Assembly: GCA_025057335.1 (NCBI GenBank) | Contig: JANWXG010000106.1 | Location: 1 to 8,201 of the forward strand | Source: a bacterium | GTDB taxonomy: Bacteria > Armatimonadota > HRBIN16 | Length of the DNA: 8,201 bases | Direction of reading: 5' to 3' | Shown here: one piece after another, positions 6,822 to 8,201 of the stretch | How the letters are laid out: every line of letters begins with the position of its first letter | Numbering within the stretch: position 1 is the stretch's first letter | Notes under the pieces: generated by a model | The model's database searches: none | Told to the model about the DNA's origin: nothing | The model's input: only the letters and a program-made list of their open reading frames with translations | Made by a program: the position numbers and the translations under genes

Positions 6822-6829
6822 CCCCCCTT
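6822..6829 (-). promoter_or_regulatory. Strong Shine-Dalgarno for the 725-residue gene
   Basis: On the minus strand AAGGGGGG lies 7 bases before the ATG (6814-6812). This supports the chosen start; no alternative ATG with comparable spacing was seen. Confidence 0.65.
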
Positions 6830-6831
6830 GC

Positions 6832-6866
6832 GAGAGGAACTGTGGGGCTGTTCGAGGGCTCCTCTC
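6832..6866 (-). other. Possible leader hairpin upstream of the 725-residue gene
   Basis: GAGAGGA (6832-6838) and TCCTCTC (6860-6866) are exact inverted repeats of 7 bases around a 21-base loop. The hairpin would lie in the 5' leader just before the Shine-Dalgarno. It partly uses a CT-dinucleotide run (6861-6871), so the pairing may be coincidental. Confidence 0.25.
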
Positions 6867-6983
6867 TCTCTCGCTCGCGTACCTATTCGGCGCAGGTTGG
6901 CACTTCCCCTCGCCAGCCCGAAGCGATATCCTTCCCAGACGATGCTGCGGAGCGTGCCTAGCGCGGATTGGAGATGATTTCGT

Positions 6984-7002
6984 CGCCTCGCCGATTGAGG
7001 CG
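6984..7002 (-). other. GC-rich hairpin in the intergenic gap
   Basis: CGCCTC (6984-6989) pairs exactly with GAGGCG (6997-7002) around a 7-base loop. It lies between the two minus-strand genes and just beyond the larger hairpin at 7015-7053. Neither strand has a T run after it. It could be a second element of a terminator, or mRNA-stabilising structure. Confidence 0.35.
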
Positions 7003-7014
7003 GCGGCTGTCTCC

Positions 7015-7053
7015 TTTGCGGAGGGCGCCCGCATTGTGGGCTCCCTCCGCGAA
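7015..7053 (-). terminator. Strong hairpin downstream of the DHOD-like gene
   Basis: GCGGAGGG (7018-7025) pairs with CCCTCCGC (7043-7050) for 8 bases. After a single mismatch, GCCC (7027-7030) pairs with GGGC (7038-7041) around a 7-base loop. It starts 20 bases after the stop of the minus-strand DHOD-like gene, the right place for a terminator. However, the minus strand continues with AAAGGAG rather than a T run, so Rho-independent termination is uncertain. It may instead protect the 3' end of the mRNA. Confidence 0.4.
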
Positions 7054-7070
7054 AAGGTACGAAGGTCTAC

Positions 7071-8075
7071 TCAGGGCATGCGTGGGTAGGAGTCCAAAAC
7101 TTTCATGTAGTTGGCGCGCTCAAAGGCGGCAGGCTCTGCGACGTTCTTCTGGCTAACGCTGCCAATCATCTGCTGCACGGAGGAGTATTCGTACTCCATC
7201 ATCCACGACTCCATCTCCTGCAGAATCTGCCCGATGCGCCCCAAGCCGTTCTGCAGCAGTTCCGACGCCATCATCGTGACCTTTGCGCCCGCCATCAGCC
7301 CCTTCAGCACATCGCGATAGGTATGCACGCCAGTGGTGATAGCGAGGTCTACAGGCACACGCCCATAGAGTATCGCCGTCCACCGCAGGGGCAGGCGCAG
7401 TTCGTCGGAAGTGCTCAACACGAGGTGAGGAGTGACTTCCAGATTCTCGATGTCGATGTCTGGCTGGTAGAAGCGGTTGAACAGCACGAGGGCGTCTGCG
7501 CCTGCCTCCGCCAGCCGTTTCGCCATGTGGGGGATGGAGCTGAAGAAGGGACCAATCTTCACCGCGAGTGGGATGTTCACCTCGTTGCGCACCGCCTTCA
7601 CGACGTCGACGGTCATATCCTCCACTGCTGCACCGGGCAGGTCGGGGTCGGTCGGCAGGTAGTAAACGTTCAGCTCTAGCCCGTCGGCTCCTGCTTCTTG
7701 GATGAGCTTCGCGTAACGCACCCATCCCCCCGCCGAGACGCCGTTGAGGCTGCCGATGATGGGGATGTCTACCGTTTCCTTCGCCTTGCGGATGAGGTTG
7801 AGGTACTCATCTGGGCCGACGTTGTAGTTGCCGACGTCGGGGAAGTAACTCAACGCCTCGGCGTAGCTCTCCGTGCCGTGCGTGAGGAAGTAATCGAGCT
7901 GCTGGCTCTCCAGCGTGATCTGCTCCTCAAATAGCGAGTACATCACCACCGCGCCGATGCCTGCTTCCTCTAGCTTGCAGATAGTGTCCACCTTGTGCGA
8001 CAGGGGCGAAGAGGAAGCGACTAACGGGTTACGCAGGGTTAAGCCCATATATGTGGTGCTGAAGTCTATCGCCAT
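7071..8075 (-). CDS. Dihydroorotate dehydrogenase-like FMN protein
   Basis: This 334-residue protein has a TIM-barrel fold related to class 1 dihydroorotate dehydrogenase. It belongs to the 'dihydroorotate dehydrogenase-like' group, whose substrate is not established. Visible features are the N-terminal 'TYMGLTLRNPLVASSSPLS' strand and loop, the 'IIGSLNG' strand (106-112), 'GLELNVYY' (132-139), 'AVKIGPFF' (171-178) with K173 in the FMN-binding position, 'LFNRFY' (198-203), 'AITTGVHT' (245-252), and the helix before 'ASELLQNG'. The class 1 catalytic Cys loop (usually N-x-SCPN) reads N136-V-Y-Y-L-P, so the base is missing and true pyrimidine synthesis is doubtful. The length and the C-terminal 'FERANYMKVLDSY' tail are typical of this family. 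GAGGAGGA (minus strand, 8088-8081) stands 5 bases before the ATG at 8075. No electron-transfer partner gene is in the window. Confidence 0.88.
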   Translation of the reverse strand: MAIDFSTTYMGLTLRNPLVASSSPLSHKVDTICKLEEAGIGAVVMYSLFEEQITLESQQLDYFLTHGTESYAEALSYFPDVGNYNVGPDEYLNLIRKAKETVDIPIIGSLNGVSAGGWVRYAKLIQEAGADGLELNVYYLPTDPDLPGAAVEDMTVDVVKAVRNEVNIPLAVKIGPFFSSIPHMAKRLAEAGADALVLFNRFYQPDIDIENLEVTPHLVLSTSDELRLPLRWTAILYGRVPVDLAITTGVHTYRDVLKGLMAGAKVTMMASELLQNGLGRIGQILQEMESWMMEYEYSSVQQMIGSVSQKNVAEPAAFERANYMKVLDSYPRMP

Positions 8076-8080
8076 TGGGT

Positions 8081-8088
8081 TCCTCCTC
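8081..8088 (-). promoter_or_regulatory. Shine-Dalgarno for the DHOD-like gene
   Basis: GAGGAGGA on the minus strand lies 5 bases from the ATG. It is near-consensus and fixes the start of the gene. Confidence 0.8.
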
Positions 8089-8118
8089 AGTGCATTTTCT
8101 GGTAGCGTATCATTGGCT

Positions 8119-8135
8119 TGTTGCGCGGAGCAACA
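8119..8135. other. Short perfect hairpin in the leader of the DHOD-like gene
   Basis: TGTTGC (8119-8124) and GCAACA (8130-8135) pair exactly around the loop GCGGA. It sits 44 bases before the start codon of the minus-strand gene. It has no T tract, so it is not a standard terminator. It may be part of the repeat block that continues to the window edge. Confidence 0.4.
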
Positions 8136-8201
8136 GCGAAGCCTCTGCTCATAGGGAACTCACGAGATTCTTCGCTGCGCTCAGAATGACAAAGAGAGGA
8201 G
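8136..8201. repeat. Probable dispersed intergenic repeat, cut by the window edge
   Basis: The segment contains 'CATTCTGAGCGCAGCGAAG' when read on the minus strand. ATTCT (8167-8171) and AGAAT (8183-8187) form inverted arms around an 11-base loop. From memory, near-identical 'CATTCTGAGC-AGCGAAGAATCTC' blocks recur in intergenic DNA of several thermophilic and environmental bacteria. Only one copy is seen here, so the repeat status is inferred. No open reading frame of credible quality crosses it. Confidence 0.45.

Noticed and set aside
1..8201. tRNA, rRNA, CRISPR array, transposase or phage gene
   Set aside because: I saw no tRNA cloverleaf, rRNA segment, regular spaced repeats, or recombinase or transposase motif in any frame.

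Overview
The window reads as a high-GC bacterial chromosome fragment with tightly packed genes. A sugar-type ABC solute-binding protein, a DtxR/FeoA/FeoB ferrous-iron operon, a large unrecognised protein and a dihydroorotate-dehydrogenase-like protein fit a thermophilic Armatimonadota- or Chloroflexi-like organism. That placement is an inference from protein style and from the intergenic repeat at the right edge, not a demonstrated assignment.

Left part (2-1294, plus strand): the last ~430 residues of an extracellular solute-binding protein; its start and signal peptide lie outside the window. A good sigma-70-type promoter (1291-1319) overlaps its stop codon and serves the next block.

Middle (1372-4565, plus strand): a compact iron operon. 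Its order is a DtxR/IdeR-type metal-dependent repressor, FeoB GTPase domain, FeoB membrane domain, a 66-residue cysteine-rich zinc-ribbon protein, then FeoA. Genes meet in 4-nt ATGA overlaps (2082-2085 and 4056-4059) or nearly touch. The exception is FeoB, whose GTPase and permease halves lie in different frames with a ~56-nt overlap. This is a split gene, a frameshift mutation, or a base error. The natural model is that the repressor senses Fe(II) and represses its own operon; FeoB imports Fe(II) across the inner membrane; FeoA and the small Cys-rich protein are accessory.

Right part (4637-8075, minus strand): a 725-residue protein with possible helical-toroid (glycosidase-like) character but no confident family, and a 334-residue dihydroorotate-dehydrogenase-like flavoprotein lacking the usual catalytic base. 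The 256-bp gap between them contains two strong hairpins. The right edge (8091-8201) carries the 5' region of the latter gene with a hairpin and a probable dispersed intergenic repeat.

The points most worth a second look are the broken/split feoB, the small Cys-rich protein inside the feo operon, the unusual FeoB gate motifs, and the unassigned 725-residue protein.
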